DNA of 64,000 nucleotides from Bradyrhizobium vignae (GCF_004114425.1 NZ_RDQF01000016.1:97496-161495); one strand, 5' to 3'; shown: positions 50,352 through 59,239, numbered from the stretch's first letter. The notes: generated by a model from the sequence alone, not told the origin. Made by a program: numbers and translations.

Positions 50352-50858
50352 ATGCCGGAGACCGCCGCCTCAGCACCCAAAGCCGAGCCGTTTCGCACCT
50401 CGATCATGCAGATCGAGCCGCAGTGGATCGACTATAACGGCCATCTCAACATGGCCTACTACAATGTGATGTTCGACCGCGCGATCGACCAGCTCTGGCT
50501 CGAGCTCGGGATCGGGCCGACTTACATGAAGGAGCGAGGCGGCTCGACCTTCACCGCCGAATGCCACGTCCGGTACTTGCGCGAGATCCACCTCGGCGAT
50601 CCCGTGCAGATTTTCGTCTGGCTGCTGGAGGCCGACGACAAGCGGCTGCACACATTCGAGGAGATGCGGCACGCAACCGAAGGCTGGTTGTCGGCAACAT
50701 CCGAGAACATGTCGCTGCACATGGACATGACCGCGCGACGTGTTGCGCCATTTCCGTCCGATATCCGCGAGCGCATCGCTGCGGTCACAAAGGCCCACAG
50801 CGCCGTGCCGCGGCCTGAGGGCATCGGCCGAAGCGTGGCGATGCCGTCGAAGCGGTGA
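50352..50858 (+). CDS. Thioesterase-family protein (hotdog fold, 4HBT)
   Basis: 168 residues. The hotdog opening QWIDYNGHLNMAYYNVMFDRAIDQLW has the Asp-Asn-Gly-His region of 4-hydroxybenzoyl-CoA thioesterase-like enzymes; later strands include FTAECHVRYLREIHLGDPVQIFVWLLE. It resembles betainyl-CoA/carnitine-operon thioesterases. AGGA lies 5 bases before the ATG. Substrate is an acyl-CoA, exact identity unknown. Confidence 0.88.
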   Translation: MPETAASAPKAEPFRTSIMQIEPQWIDYNGHLNMAYYNVMFDRAIDQLWLELGIGPTYMKERGGSTFTAECHVRYLREIHLGDPVQIFVWLLEADDKRLHTFEEMRHATEGWLSATSENMSLHMDMTARRVAPFPSDIRERIAAVTKAHSAVPRPEGIGRSVAMPSKR

Positions 50859-50877
50859 CACCTAGCCCGCGTCGTAG

Positions 50878-50906
50878 TTCACCTCTCCCCGACGGGGAGA
50901 GGTGAA
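50878..50906. terminator. Perfect hairpin between convergent genes
   Basis: 13-base arms TTCACCTCTCCCC and GGGGAGAGGTGAA with a GAC loop. It sits between the thioesterase gene and the convergent DUF1328 gene and can fold on either strand; related to the hairpin at 32103. No T-tract follows, so it could be a repeat rather than a true terminator. Confidence 0.65.
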
Positions 50907-50914
50907 GATAGCCG

Positions 50915-51088
50915 CTATATCCTGTTGCGGCCGCGGGCGAGGCCGACCACGGCCGAGACCAGGAACAGGACAACTGCGATGAAGAAAATGATCTTGGCGA
51001 TCTCGATCGAAGCGCCGGCGATGCCGCCAAAGCCCAGGATGCCGGCGATCAGTGCGATAACCAGGAACGTCACAACCCAGCCAAGCAT
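50915..51088 (-). CDS. DUF1328 small membrane protein
   Basis: 57 residues: MLGWVVTFLVIALIAGILGFGGIAG, then a second helix KIIFFIAVVLFLVSAVVGLARGR. This is the YtjA/DUF1328 family, two-helix proteins often induced by stress in Rhizobiales. GAGGGT precedes the ATG. Function unknown. The 51089-51323 gap to the helicase gene is the shared upstream region of these divergent genes. Confidence 0.85.
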   Translation of the reverse strand: MLGWVVTFLVIALIAGILGFGGIAGASIEIAKIIFFIAVVLFLVSAVVGLARGRNRI

Positions 51089-51323
51089 GGTCAAACCCTC
51101 GTCTTGATGTCGTCTGCGTCGACGCGGCTCGCCGCGCCACCTGCCTGACAATCTCGACGCCGGAACGATAGTTCCGGCCCAGGCGGGAGCGAAATTCGCG
51201 CCCCGTGCTGGAACAAATCGGCCTGCCACGCACGTGGAAAACCCTTCCTGGCGCCCCCATATAAGCACCAATCCCTGTTAAGAAGGCTCCCTTCCGTCAC
51301 CCCGCGGTGCCATCGTGGGGCCA

Positions 51324-53891
51324 ATGATTCGCATGACCGAGCCGAGCAAGATCACAGGCGTACCCGACTACCAGCCCGCAGCCGGCGGCATCGCCGCGCG
51401 TGCGCGCGCCTCGGTGGGCCCGAAATACCTTTCCGGACTCAATCCGGAGCAGCGCGAGGCGGTGGAGACGCTGGACGGCCCGGTCCTGGTGCTGGCCGGC
51501 GCCGGCACCGGCAAGACGCGCGTCTTGACCACGCGCATCGCCCATATCCTGAGCCAGGGCCGCGCCCGCCCTTCCGAGATCCTGTCGGTGACCTTCACCA
51601 ACAAGGCCGCGCGCGAGATGAAGCACCGGCTCGGCCAGATGCTCGGCCACGCCGTCGAGGGCATGCCGTGGCTCGGCACCTTCCACTCCATCGGCGGCCG
51701 CATCCTGCGCACCCATGCCGAGCTGGCGCAGCTCAAGTCGAACTTCACCGTGCTCGATGTCGACGACCAGGTCCGGCTGCTCAAGCAGCTGCTCCAGGCC
51801 GAGAACATCGACGAAAAACGCTGGCCCGCGCGGATGCTGGCCGGCCTGATCGACGGCTGGAAGAACCGCGGCCTGATGCCGTCGCAGGTGCCCTCGGGCG
51901 AGGCCGCAATGTTCGCCAACGGCAAAGGCGGCAAGCTCTATGCGAGCTACCAGGAGCGGCTGAAGATTTTGAACGCGGCCGATTTCGGCGATCTCCTGCT
52001 GGAGAACATCCGTATCTTCCGCGAGCACCCCGACATTCTCAGGCAGTACCAGCAGCGCTTCAAATTCATCCTGGTCGACGAGTACCAGGACACCAACGTC
52101 GCGCAATATTTGTGGCTGCGTCTGCTGTCGCAGGCGCCGGCGGCGCGGCCTTCGCAACATGCCGTCATTCCGGGGCAGGCCGAAGGCCCGAACGCGGAAT
52201 CTGGAGATGAGTCATCAGTTCGAGATTCCGGGTCTGCGCCTTCGGCGCATCCCGGAGTGACGGTGGCTGCCGCGCCCCACACCAAGAACATCTGCTGCGT
52301 CGGTGACGACGACCAGTCGATCTATGGCTGGCGCGGTGCCGAGGTCGACAACATCTTGCGCTTCGAGCACGATTTCCCCGGCGCCAAGGTCATTCGCCTC
52401 GAGCGCAATTACCGCTCGACCGGCCACATCCTCGCCGCCGCCTCGCATCTGATCGCGCACAACGAAGGCCGGCTCGGCAAGACGCTGCGCACCGAGGACC
52501 AGGACGGCGAGAAGGTCACGGTCACGGGCTCCTGGGATTCGGAAGAGGAAGCGCGCGGCATTGGCGAGGAGATCGAGCAGCTGCAGCGCCAGGGCGAGAA
52601 GCTCAACGAGATCGCGATCCTGGTGCGCGCCTCCTACCAGATGCGCGAGTTCGAAGACCGCTTCGTCACGCTCGGCCTGCCCTACCGCGTCATCGGCGGC
52701 CCCCGCTTCTACGAGCGCGCCGAGATCCGCGACGCGCTGGCCTATTTGCGCGTCATCAATTCGCCGGCCGACGATCTCGCCTTCGAGCGCATCGTCAACA
52801 CCCCCAAGCGGGGCTTGGGCGATGCCACCGTGCAGATGCTGCACGACCACGCCCGCAAGCGCCGCATCCCCTTGTTCGAGGCGGCGCGCGCGGTGGTCGA
52901 GACCGACGAGCTGAAGCCGAAGGCGCGCGGCTCGCTTCGCGATCTCATCAGCCAGTTCGACCGCTGGCGCGCCCAGCGCGAGGTCACCGCGCATACCGAC
53001 CTCGCCCAGATCGTGCTCGACGAGAGCGGCTACACCGAGATGTGGCAGAAGGACCGTTCGGCGGACGCCGCGGGCCGGCTGGAGAACCTGAAAGAGCTCG
53101 TACGCTCGATGGAGGAGTTCGAGAACCTGCAAGGATTCCTCGAGCACATCTCCCTGGTGATGGACCGCGAGGGCGGCGCCGAGGACGATGCCGTGTCGCT
53201 GATGACGCTGCATTCGGCCAAGGGGCTCGAATTCGACAACGTGTTCCTGCCGGGCTGGGAGGAAGGGCTATTCCCGAGCCAGCGCACGCTGGACGAACAG
53301 GGCCGCGCCGGCCTGGAAGAAGAGCGCCGGCTCGGCCATGTCGGGCTGACCCGGGCGCGCCGCCGCGCAAAGATCTACTTTGCGACCAACCGCCGAATCC
53401 ATGGCACCTGGTCGACCACGATTCCATCGCGCTTCCTCGATGAATTGCCCGCGGCCAATGTCGAGATCACGGAATCCAAGGGCGGCTCGGCCTGGGGCGG
53501 CGCCGGCGGCTACGGCGCCTCGCGCTTCGACGACATGGAGGCGTTCGGCTCCAGCTACACGACGCCGGGCTGGCAGCGCGCGCAGGCCAACCGCAACCGC
53601 GGTGGCGGACGCGGCGGCTTCGAGGAAGAAGCTGCGACGTTCTCATCCTCCTCATCGGCGGGCCCCGATCTCGGCAGCTTCTCCTCGCGCCGCCGCGGGC
53701 CCCTGACCATCGAGGGCGAGCTGGTGGCCAAGTCGACCGGCACCACCTCGGAATTCTCGTTGTCCGACCGCGTCTTCCACCAGAAATTCGGCTACGGCCG
53801 TGTCACCAAGATCGACGGCAACAAGCTCACCATCGCCTTCGACAAGGCCGGCGAGAAGAAGGTCGTGGACAGTTTTGTGCAAAGGGCGTGA
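51324..53891 (+). CDS. UvrD/PcrA-family DNA helicase with repeat-derived insert
   Basis: About 855 residues. Superfamily 1A motifs: Walker A AGAGTGKTR (~59-66), VTFTNKAAREM, motif II LVDEYQDTN, GDDDQSIYGWRGA, RNYRSTGHI, TLHSAKGLEFDNVFLPGWEEG and VGLTRARR. It unwinds DNA in excision and mismatch repair. The C-terminal tail (~720-790) is Gly/Arg/Ser-rich, and the last ~50 residues are the PcrA-type tudor-like domain. Between LWLRLLSQ and KNICCVGDDDQ lies a ~45-residue insert encoded by a palindromic repeat at 52163-52262. Start: ATG 51324; GTG 51315 or ATG 51333 are possible. Confidence 0.93.
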   Translation: MIRMTEPSKITGVPDYQPAAGGIAARARASVGPKYLSGLNPEQREAVETLDGPVLVLAGAGTGKTRVLTTRIAHILSQGRARPSEILSVTFTNKAAREMKHRLGQMLGHAVEGMPWLGTFHSIGGRILRTHAELAQLKSNFTVLDVDDQVRLLKQLLQAENIDEKRWPARMLAGLIDGWKNRGLMPSQVPSGEAAMFANGKGGKLYASYQERLKILNAADFGDLLLENIRIFREHPDILRQYQQRFKFILVDEYQDTNVAQYLWLRLLSQAPAARPSQHAVIPGQAEGPNAESGDESSVRDSGSAPSAHPGVTVAAAPHTKNICCVGDDDQSIYGWRGAEVDNILRFEHDFPGAKVIRLERNYRSTGHILAAASHLIAHNEGRLGKTLRTEDQDGEKVTVTGSWDSEEEARGIGEEIEQLQRQGEKLNEIAILVRASYQMREFEDRFVTLGLPYRVIGGPRFYERAEIRDALAYLRVINSPADDLAFERIVNTPKRGLGDATVQMLHDHARKRRIPLFEAARAVVETDELKPKARGSLRDLISQFDRWRAQREVTAHTDLAQIVLDESGYTEMWQKDRSADAAGRLENLKELVRSMEEFENLQGFLEHISLVMDREGGAEDDAVSLMTLHSAKGLEFDNVFLPGWEEGLFPSQRTLDEQGRAGLEEERRLGHVGLTRARRRAKIYFATNRRIHGTWSTTIPSRFLDELPAANVEITESKGGSAWGGAGGYGASRFDDMEAFGSSYTTPGWQRAQANRNRGGGRGGFEEEAATFSSSSSAGPDLGSFSSRRRGPLTIEGELVAKSTGTTSEFSLSDRVFHQKFGYGRVTKIDGNKLTIAFDKAGEKKVVDSFVQRA
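52163..52262. repeat. Palindromic repeat inserted in frame within the helicase gene
   Basis: Ends CGTCATTCCGGG and CCCGGAGTGACG pair with one mismatch; inner arms GGAATCT and AGATTCC also pair. It resembles the intergenic elements with CGTCATTCCGGGGC ends seen in this genus. Here it is translated as part of the helicase (about residues 280-313), reading VIPGQAEGPNAESGDESS and onward, just before the GDDDQSIYGWRG motif. The gene remains open. Confidence 0.85.
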
Positions 53892-53899
53892 GGCCCGAT

Positions 53900-54187
53900 A
53901 TGGCTCAGTACGTCGCCATCATCGAGGAAGCAGATCCGGACGCCGTCAGCCTGTGGTTTCCGGACCTGCCCGGCTGCATCTCCGGCGGCGACGATGTCGA
54001 TGAGGCCCTCGAGAATGCGCCCGAGGCGCTCGCGCTCTATGCGCAGGACCTGATCGAGGACGGCCGCCAGCTTCCTTCGCCGCGGACGCTGGCTGAGCTC
54101 GAGGCCGATCCGGAATTGGCCGACGACCTCAGAAACCACACGGCCGTCCTGATCGAATGGCCTCCCGTGAACGAGACCACGGAGTGA
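53900..54187 (+). CDS. HicB-family (RNase H-fold) protein, no HicA partner
   Basis: 95 residues: MAQYVAIIEEADPDAVSLWFPDLPGCISGGDDVDEALENAPEALALY is the HicB fold with the characteristic PDLPGC and the following acidic helix. HicB proteins normally antagonise the RNase HicA; no hicA lies on either side. The C-terminal part lacks an obvious HTH or RHH domain. GAGG lies 7 bases before the ATG, overlapping the helicase stop region, so it is probably co-transcribed with the helicase. Confidence 0.85.
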   Translation: MAQYVAIIEEADPDAVSLWFPDLPGCISGGDDVDEALENAPEALALYAQDLIEDGRQLPSPRTLAELEADPELADDLRNHTAVLIEWPPVNETTE

Positions 54188-54275
54188 GGACTGTTCGCCG
54201 CACCTGTCGAACTCTCGACAGTTCTCGCCCGAACGCCCCTTGACCACCGCGAACTTCCCCGTATCAGATAAACCC

Positions 54276-54692
54276 ATGGTCCGGGGCTCCATCACATTGA
54301 TCGTGCTTGCATTGGTTATGCCGTCGCTTGCGGCGGCGGAGACCATGAGCTTTGGCGATTCGATCGGGAAGCTGGCGACAAGCTGCGGCGCGGAAATCGT
54401 CGCCAATTGCCGCGGCGTCAACCCGGATTCGACCCGGTTGAAGGAGTGCCTGTCGCGCAACCGCGACGTACTCTCCCCGCAATGCGCGAGCGACTATCTC
54501 GGCGTCTTCGACGCCATCCAGAAGCGCATCGCCGCGCGCGTCACGGTGGCCAATGCCTGCCAGCGCGAGATCGTCAAGGTCTGCGGCGGCTCGACCAAGG
54601 AGACCAGCAAGTCGATCCCCTGCCTGGTCTCGACGCCCAAGGGCATCAGCAACAACTGCCTCAAGGCCGTCGACGACGCGGGGTATCGTTGA
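54276..54692 (+). CDS. Exported Cys-rich protein
   Basis: 138 residues from the ATG at 54276; signal peptide MVRGSITLIVLALVMPSLAAAE. The mature part has six or seven Cys (SCGAEIVANCRGV, LKECLSRN, SPQCASDY, ANACQREIVKVCGGS, IPCLVS, NNCLKAV) in the spacing of the Cys-rich (GLG1-like) repeat, so it is likely disulfide-bonded in the periplasm. Its stop overlaps the start of the OmpA-like gene by one base. A TTG 12 codons upstream is a less likely start. Confidence 0.8.
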   Translation: MVRGSITLIVLALVMPSLAAAETMSFGDSIGKLATSCGAEIVANCRGVNPDSTRLKECLSRNRDVLSPQCASDYLGVFDAIQKRIAARVTVANACQREIVKVCGGSTKETSKSIPCLVSTPKGISNNCLKAVDDAGYR

Positions 54693-55360
54693 TGCGCGCG
54701 AACAGGCTCTTCATTGCCGAAACGATTGTTGCGCTGGGGCTCGCTTTGTTTGCGGGCACCGCCGGAGCACAAACGGAGGCGCCGACCCGCGACGACATCG
54801 TCGGCAAGCTGAACCATTTCGAAGAAGCCGCCGAGGTCGATCTGCCCGCGCTGAAGCAGCAGGTGATGGAGCGCGCCAAGACCAGGATCAAGAACGATCC
54901 GGGACCGGTGAACCGGCCGCTGATCGCGCCTGATCTCGCCAAGCTGCCGGCCTTCAATGCGCAGATCCAGTTCGACGCCGATACGCCGATCATCCAGCCG
55001 GCGTCCTACCAGACCGTCGGCCGCATCGCGGACGCGCTGGTTCACTCCTCGCTGCTGCCCTACACCTTCCTGATCGTCGGCCATGTCGAATCCAATTCGA
55101 AGACGCGCGAGGCCAATGCGATCCTGAGCCAGCGCCGGGCCGATGCGATCCGCGACGTCCTGGTGAACACGTTCAAGATCTCGACCAAGCGGCTGCATCC
55201 GATCGGTCTCGGTGAGGAGCAATTTCTCGACCGGGCCAAGCCGACATCGGCCGTCAACGGCCAGTTGCAGATCCTGACCTATGCCAAGCTGCCCGAGGAG
55301 GCGCCGCGTCCGGCTGCGGCTCCTGCGCCTGCGGCGAAAAAACCCGCCAAGAAGCGCTGA
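54692..55360 (+). CDS. OmpA-like peptidoglycan-binding protein
   Basis: 222 residues. Signal peptide ~1-26 (IVALGLALFAGTAGAQ). A helical linker leads to an OmpA_C domain (~85-205): FNAQIQFDADTPIIQPASYQTVGRIADAL, LIVGHVESNSK, and NAILSQRRADAIRDVLV followed by ISTKRLHPIGLGEEQ. The last residues are Pro/Ala/Lys-rich. It likely anchors to the cell wall. The ATG overlaps the upstream stop (TGATG), so it is translationally coupled to the Cys-rich protein. Confidence 0.87.
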   Translation: MRANRLFIAETIVALGLALFAGTAGAQTEAPTRDDIVGKLNHFEEAAEVDLPALKQQVMERAKTRIKNDPGPVNRPLIAPDLAKLPAFNAQIQFDADTPIIQPASYQTVGRIADALVHSSLLPYTFLIVGHVESNSKTREANAILSQRRADAIRDVLVNTFKISTKRLHPIGLGEEQFLDRAKPTSAVNGQLQILTYAKLPEEAPRPAAAPAPAAKKPAKKR

Positions 55361-55491
55361 GCGAACGCGATCTCGCAGCTGAGGAACCCCTTGAAGTGCT
55401 GACCATTTTGCAGCCTGGCCCCGGCGCGCGAATGCGGTTTCACGCGACAAAAGCGCCGGTTTGTGCACCGCCCGGTCCAGTGCTATAGCCA

Positions 55492-56049
55492 ATGTTCGCC
55501 CTTCCCGACCCTGTGCTGCATGAGACCGAAATGGGTGGCTTTTTCCAGCGCCAACTTGCCGTGTATGTCGAGTACCATCGTGATCCCCGGAATACGGCGA
55601 TGCATGTGGTCGGCATTCTGCTGCTGTTCACCGGCGCCGTACTGCCGCTGACGCTGGTCAAGCTTCCGCTGCTCGGGTTCAACGTCAGCCTGGCTGTGAT
55701 CCTGGCCTTGCCGGTATTGATCTATTGGCTGCTGCTCGACGCGGCGCTCGGGCTCGGTATTCTGGCCGTCTCCGTCGTGCTGTTTTCGGTTGCGGCGACC
55801 ATTGCGGCGCAAGTCAGCACCGCGTCGATGTGGGCGATTTTCGCCACGCTGGTGGTGCTCGGCCTCGCCGCGCAGGCCATCGGCCACAAGGTTTTCGAAG
55901 GCCGTGAGGCCTCGTTATTCACTTTTCCCTCGCATCTTTTGCTGGGGCCGATGTTCGTGATGGCAAAATTATTCATTGCATTGGGCTTCCGTCGCGACCT
56001 TGCCGCGATTCTGGCGCCTCTTCCGGCCAATTCCCTTTCAACCCGATAA
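55492..56049 (+). CDS. DUF962 (Mpo1-like) membrane protein
   Basis: 185 residues, four or five hydrophobic segments, with the DUF962 hallmark QRQLAVYVEYHRDPRNTAMHVVGI near the start and a late GHKVFEGREASL. The yeast relative Mpo1 is an iron-dependent dioxygenase in 2-hydroxy fatty acid alpha-oxidation; the conserved His residues (YHRDPRN..H) are present. Followed closely by an SDR and a methyltransferase-like gene on the same strand. Confidence 0.85.
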   Translation: MFALPDPVLHETEMGGFFQRQLAVYVEYHRDPRNTAMHVVGILLLFTGAVLPLTLVKLPLLGFNVSLAVILALPVLIYWLLLDAALGLGILAVSVVLFSVAATIAAQVSTASMWAIFATLVVLGLAAQAIGHKVFEGREASLFTFPSHLLLGPMFVMAKLFIALGFRRDLAAILAPLPANSLSTR

Positions 56050-56077
56050 CTCCAAAAGCGAAACAGCAACCTCCTGC

Positions 56078-57109
56078 ATGGCTCTCGTCCTGGTTACCGG
56101 TGGCAGTGGCTTCATCGGACATCACCTCGTAGAAGCGCTCCGCGCCCGTGGGCAGCGGGTCCGTGTTCTCGATGTCCGTGCGCCGACCGCGGCGAACGCG
56201 GACGTTGAACACGTCCACGGCTCGGTGCTGGACGGCGCCGCGGTCGACGCTGCGATCGCCGGTGTCGATCAGGTCTATCACCTCGCCGGCCTGCCCGGCA
56301 TGTGGGTCGCCAACAAGCAGGACTTTCACGACGTGAATTGCCGCGGCACCGAAATCGTGCTCGCGGCGGCAATGAAGCGGGGCGTGTCGCGCTTCCTGCA
56401 CTGCTCGACCGAATCGATCCTGTTTCCGTATTCCGATCTCAAAGGTGTTCCCGCCGAAGAAGCGCTGCAGCCGGCCGACGCGATGCCCGGCGCCTATACG
56501 CGATCGAAATCGCTCGCCGAGCACCATGCCGCCAAGGCGGCGGCCGCAGGCTTCCCGCTCGTGATCGGCACGCCGACCATGCCGATCGGCGCCGCCGACC
56601 ACAATCTGACGCCGCCGACCGCGATGCTCTGGTACTTCCTGCAGAAGAAGGTGCAGCCGCATCTCAACTTCCTGGTCAATCTCGTCGACGTCCGCGACGT
56701 CGCCATGGGCCTCGTTCTGACCATGGAACGCGGGCGCCTCGGCCATCGCTACATCCTCGGCGGGGACTGCGTCCCGCTCGGCAACATCCTGCGCATGATG
56801 TCGGCGATGAGCGGCCGCCGGCATTTTCCGGTCGTCGTGCCCGGAAAGATCGCCGAGCTCTCCGCCATCATGCTCGAATACATCGCCGATCATGTCACCC
56901 GCCGGCCGCCCAACGGCACCGCCGAAGGCGTGCGCATCGCGCTCGCCGCGAGCGACCTCTCGATCGGCAAGGCGCGCACCGAGCTCGGCTATTCGCCGCG
57001 CCCGATCGAGCCGGTCCTGCGCGAAACCATCACCCATCTCCTCGCCCGCAACGGCCAGCAGCCCTCCGGCGCCATCGAGCATCCCGCGCTCTCCTCGCGC
57101 GCGAGCTGA
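56078..57109 (+). CDS. NAD-dependent epimerase/dehydratase (extended SDR)
   Basis: 343 residues from the ATG at 56078 (MALVLVTGGSGFIGHHLVEAL). It has the Gly motif TGGSGFIG and the active-site region GAYTRSKSLAEH with YxxxK; the Ser of SDR triads lies in HCSTESIL. It resembles dihydroflavonol reductase and hopanoid-associated sugar epimerase-type enzymes. The gene lies 28 bases after DUF962, probably in one operon. Substrate unknown. Confidence 0.88.
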   Translation: MALVLVTGGSGFIGHHLVEALRARGQRVRVLDVRAPTAANADVEHVHGSVLDGAAVDAAIAGVDQVYHLAGLPGMWVANKQDFHDVNCRGTEIVLAAAMKRGVSRFLHCSTESILFPYSDLKGVPAEEALQPADAMPGAYTRSKSLAEHHAAKAAAAGFPLVIGTPTMPIGAADHNLTPPTAMLWYFLQKKVQPHLNFLVNLVDVRDVAMGLVLTMERGRLGHRYILGGDCVPLGNILRMMSAMSGRRHFPVVVPGKIAELSAIMLEYIADHVTRRPPNGTAEGVRIALAASDLSIGKARTELGYSPRPIEPVLRETITHLLARNGQQPSGAIEHPALSSRAS

Positions 57110-57136
57110 GCCGCCGCCCAAACGCAAAGAACCTTC

Positions 57137-57763
57137 ATGTCCTTCGATTTCAGCAAACTTCTCTCTGTCGCCTGGGGCGGTTGGACCACGACCTGGCCGA
57201 CGCAACTGCTCGCCTTGATCTGGCTCGCCTGGCTCGCGAGCTGGGTCGGCGCCTCGTTCTGGCAAGGGCGCACGCAGAAGCAGGTGATGACTCTGGAGTC
57301 CGGCCGCTATCGCATTCCGATCCTGGTCGGCGGCATCCTGTTCACGCCGTGGACCGCCGAGGTGCTGAACGAAAAGCCGCTCTGGGTGTTCAGCAATACG
57401 GCCGTTTACATCACGGCGCTGATCGTGCTCGCCGGCATCTCCTTCACCTGGTGGGGGCGGCTGCATCTCGGCAAGTTCTGGTCGAACACCATCACTCACA
57501 AGGAAGACCATCGCGTCATCGACACCGGCCCGTACGGCATCGTCCGTCATCCGATCTACACCGGCCTGATCGCCGGCATGCTGGCCACCGGCATCGCGGT
57601 CGGCACGGTGACCGCGATCCTCGGCGCCATCCTGATCTCGCTCGGCATGTGGCAGAAGGGCCGAATGGAAGAGGTGTTCCTGTCGAAGGAGCTCGGCGAA
57701 GACGCCTACGGCGCCTATTGCCGCCGCGTCCCGATGATCATTCCGTTCCTGTCGCCGCGGTGA
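57137..57763 (+). CDS. Isoprenylcysteine carboxyl methyltransferase-family membrane protein
   Basis: 208 residues, about five membrane helices. The C-terminal SAM and lipid region is conserved: HRVIDTGPYGIVRHPIYTGLI (RHP motif) and the late EEVFLSKELGEDAYGAYCRRVPMIIPF. ICMT/PEMT-type enzymes methylate lipids or prenylated substrates; in bacteria the substrate is usually unknown. It follows the SDR gene by 27 bases. Confidence 0.87.
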   Translation: MSFDFSKLLSVAWGGWTTTWPTQLLALIWLAWLASWVGASFWQGRTQKQVMTLESGRYRIPILVGGILFTPWTAEVLNEKPLWVFSNTAVYITALIVLAGISFTWWGRLHLGKFWSNTITHKEDHRVIDTGPYGIVRHPIYTGLIAGMLATGIAVGTVTAILGAILISLGMWQKGRMEEVFLSKELGEDAYGAYCRRVPMIIPFLSPR

Positions 57764-57934
57764 AGGCGTAGCAAGTCGCGCCACTTTCGTGTTCCCGGAC
57801 GCTGCAACGCGTAGCGTTCGTCCCATGCAAATTCGATCGGCCGCCATTCCACGGGAATAGGCCTCGCCGGCGTGTCGCACAGGTTGACGTGTGCCCCGTC
57901 AGCCAGTTGGATGCGCGCGCAAACAGGGGTTCTC

Positions 57935-59239
57935 ATGACGTTCTCCAGCATCTTCGCGCAGTTCGTCGCGTTCATCGGCGGCATCGCGCTGCAATGGCGA
58001 AAACTGTCGGGCACCGAGCCCGCGCCGGCGTGGGGAGAGCGGCCGGCCATTCCCGAGGCGAAGCCGCAAGGCGCGATCCCGACGCTGAAGATGCCGACCG
58101 CGCGCGGCTGGCGCGAGGGCCAGAAGCCGACCGCCGCGTCCGGGCTCAAGGTCAATGCGTTCGCGAGCGGCCTCGACCATCCGCGCTGGATCGAGGTGCT
58201 GCCCAATGGCGACGTGCTGATCGCTGAGGCGACGCAGATCGCAGGTCCCCCGCGCACAGTATTTCACTATGCGATGCAGGCGACGATGCGGCGCGCCGCG
58301 GCGCTCGGTGTCTCCGCCAATCGCATCACGCTGCTGCGCGACAAGGACGGCGATGGCGTCGCCGAAGTTCGCGGCGCCTTCATGGAGAACCTCAACCAGC
58401 CGTTCGGGATGGCGCTGGTCGGCGACACCTTCTATGTCGGCAACACCGATGGCGTGATGGCGTTTCCTTACCTCGCCAATGCCGATCGCATCACCGCGCC
58501 GGGCAAGCGGCTCACCACGTTCAAGCCAGGCGGACACTGGACGCGCAGCCTGCTCGCCAGCCCCGACGGCAGGAAGCTCTATGCCGGCGTCGGCTCGCTC
58601 AGCAACATCGCCGAAATGGGCATGGAGGTCGAGGAAGGCCGCGCCGCGGTCTACGAGCTCGATCTCGTCGCCGGCACGCATCGCATTTTTGCGGCCGGCC
58701 TGCGCAATCCGGTCGGCCTTGCCTGGGAGCCGACGACGGGCGTGCTCTGGACCGTCGTCAACGAACGCGACGGCCTCGGCGACGAGACGCCGCCGGACTA
58801 TCTCACCTCGGTGCGCGAGGGCGGATTCTATGGCTGGCCCTATTGCTACTGGGGCAAGACCGTCGACGACCGCGTGCCGCAGGATCCGGCGATGGTCGCC
58901 AGGGCAATTCAACCGGACTACGCGCTCGGCGGCCACACCGCCTCGCTCGGCCTGTGCTGGATGCCCGCAGGCACCCTGCCCGGCTTCCCCGACGGCATGG
59001 TGATCGGCCAGCACGGCTCGTGGAATCGCAGCAAGCTGTCCGGCTACAAGCTGGTGTTCATTCCGTTCGAGAACGGCAAGCCGTCCGGGCCCGGTCGCGA
59101 CATCCTGTCGGGCTTCCTGTCCCCGGACGAGAAGGAATCCTACGGCCGTCCGGTCGGCGTCGTGATCGGCCCCGACAAGAAGTCGCTGCTGATGGCCGAC
59201 GACGTCGGCAACGTGATTTGGCGCGTGACGGGGGCGTAA
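57935..59239 (+). CDS. Sorbosone dehydrogenase-type (PQQ-dependent sugar dehydrogenase-like) protein
   Basis: 434 residues from the ATG at 57935 with AGGGG upstream. A short hydrophobic N-terminus (FAQFVAFIGGIALQW) may anchor it facing the periplasm. The beta-propeller repeats include LDHPRWIEVLPNGDVLIAEA, QPFGMALVGDTFYVGNTDGVM, RNPVGLAWEPTTGVLWTVVNERD and GQHGSWNRSKLSGYKL, as in GDSL/sorbosone dehydrogenases. It would oxidise aldoses or similar with PQQ. It may be co-transcribed with the three genes upstream; the 57764-57934 gap contains only a partial palindrome. Confidence 0.88.
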   Translation: MTFSSIFAQFVAFIGGIALQWRKLSGTEPAPAWGERPAIPEAKPQGAIPTLKMPTARGWREGQKPTAASGLKVNAFASGLDHPRWIEVLPNGDVLIAEATQIAGPPRTVFHYAMQATMRRAAALGVSANRITLLRDKDGDGVAEVRGAFMENLNQPFGMALVGDTFYVGNTDGVMAFPYLANADRITAPGKRLTTFKPGGHWTRSLLASPDGRKLYAGVGSLSNIAEMGMEVEEGRAAVYELDLVAGTHRIFAAGLRNPVGLAWEPTTGVLWTVVNERDGLGDETPPDYLTSVREGGFYGWPYCYWGKTVDDRVPQDPAMVARAIQPDYALGGHTASLGLCWMPAGTLPGFPDGMVIGQHGSWNRSKLSGYKLVFIPFENGKPSGPGRDILSGFLSPDEKESYGRPVGVVIGPDKKSLLMADDVGNVIWRVTGA

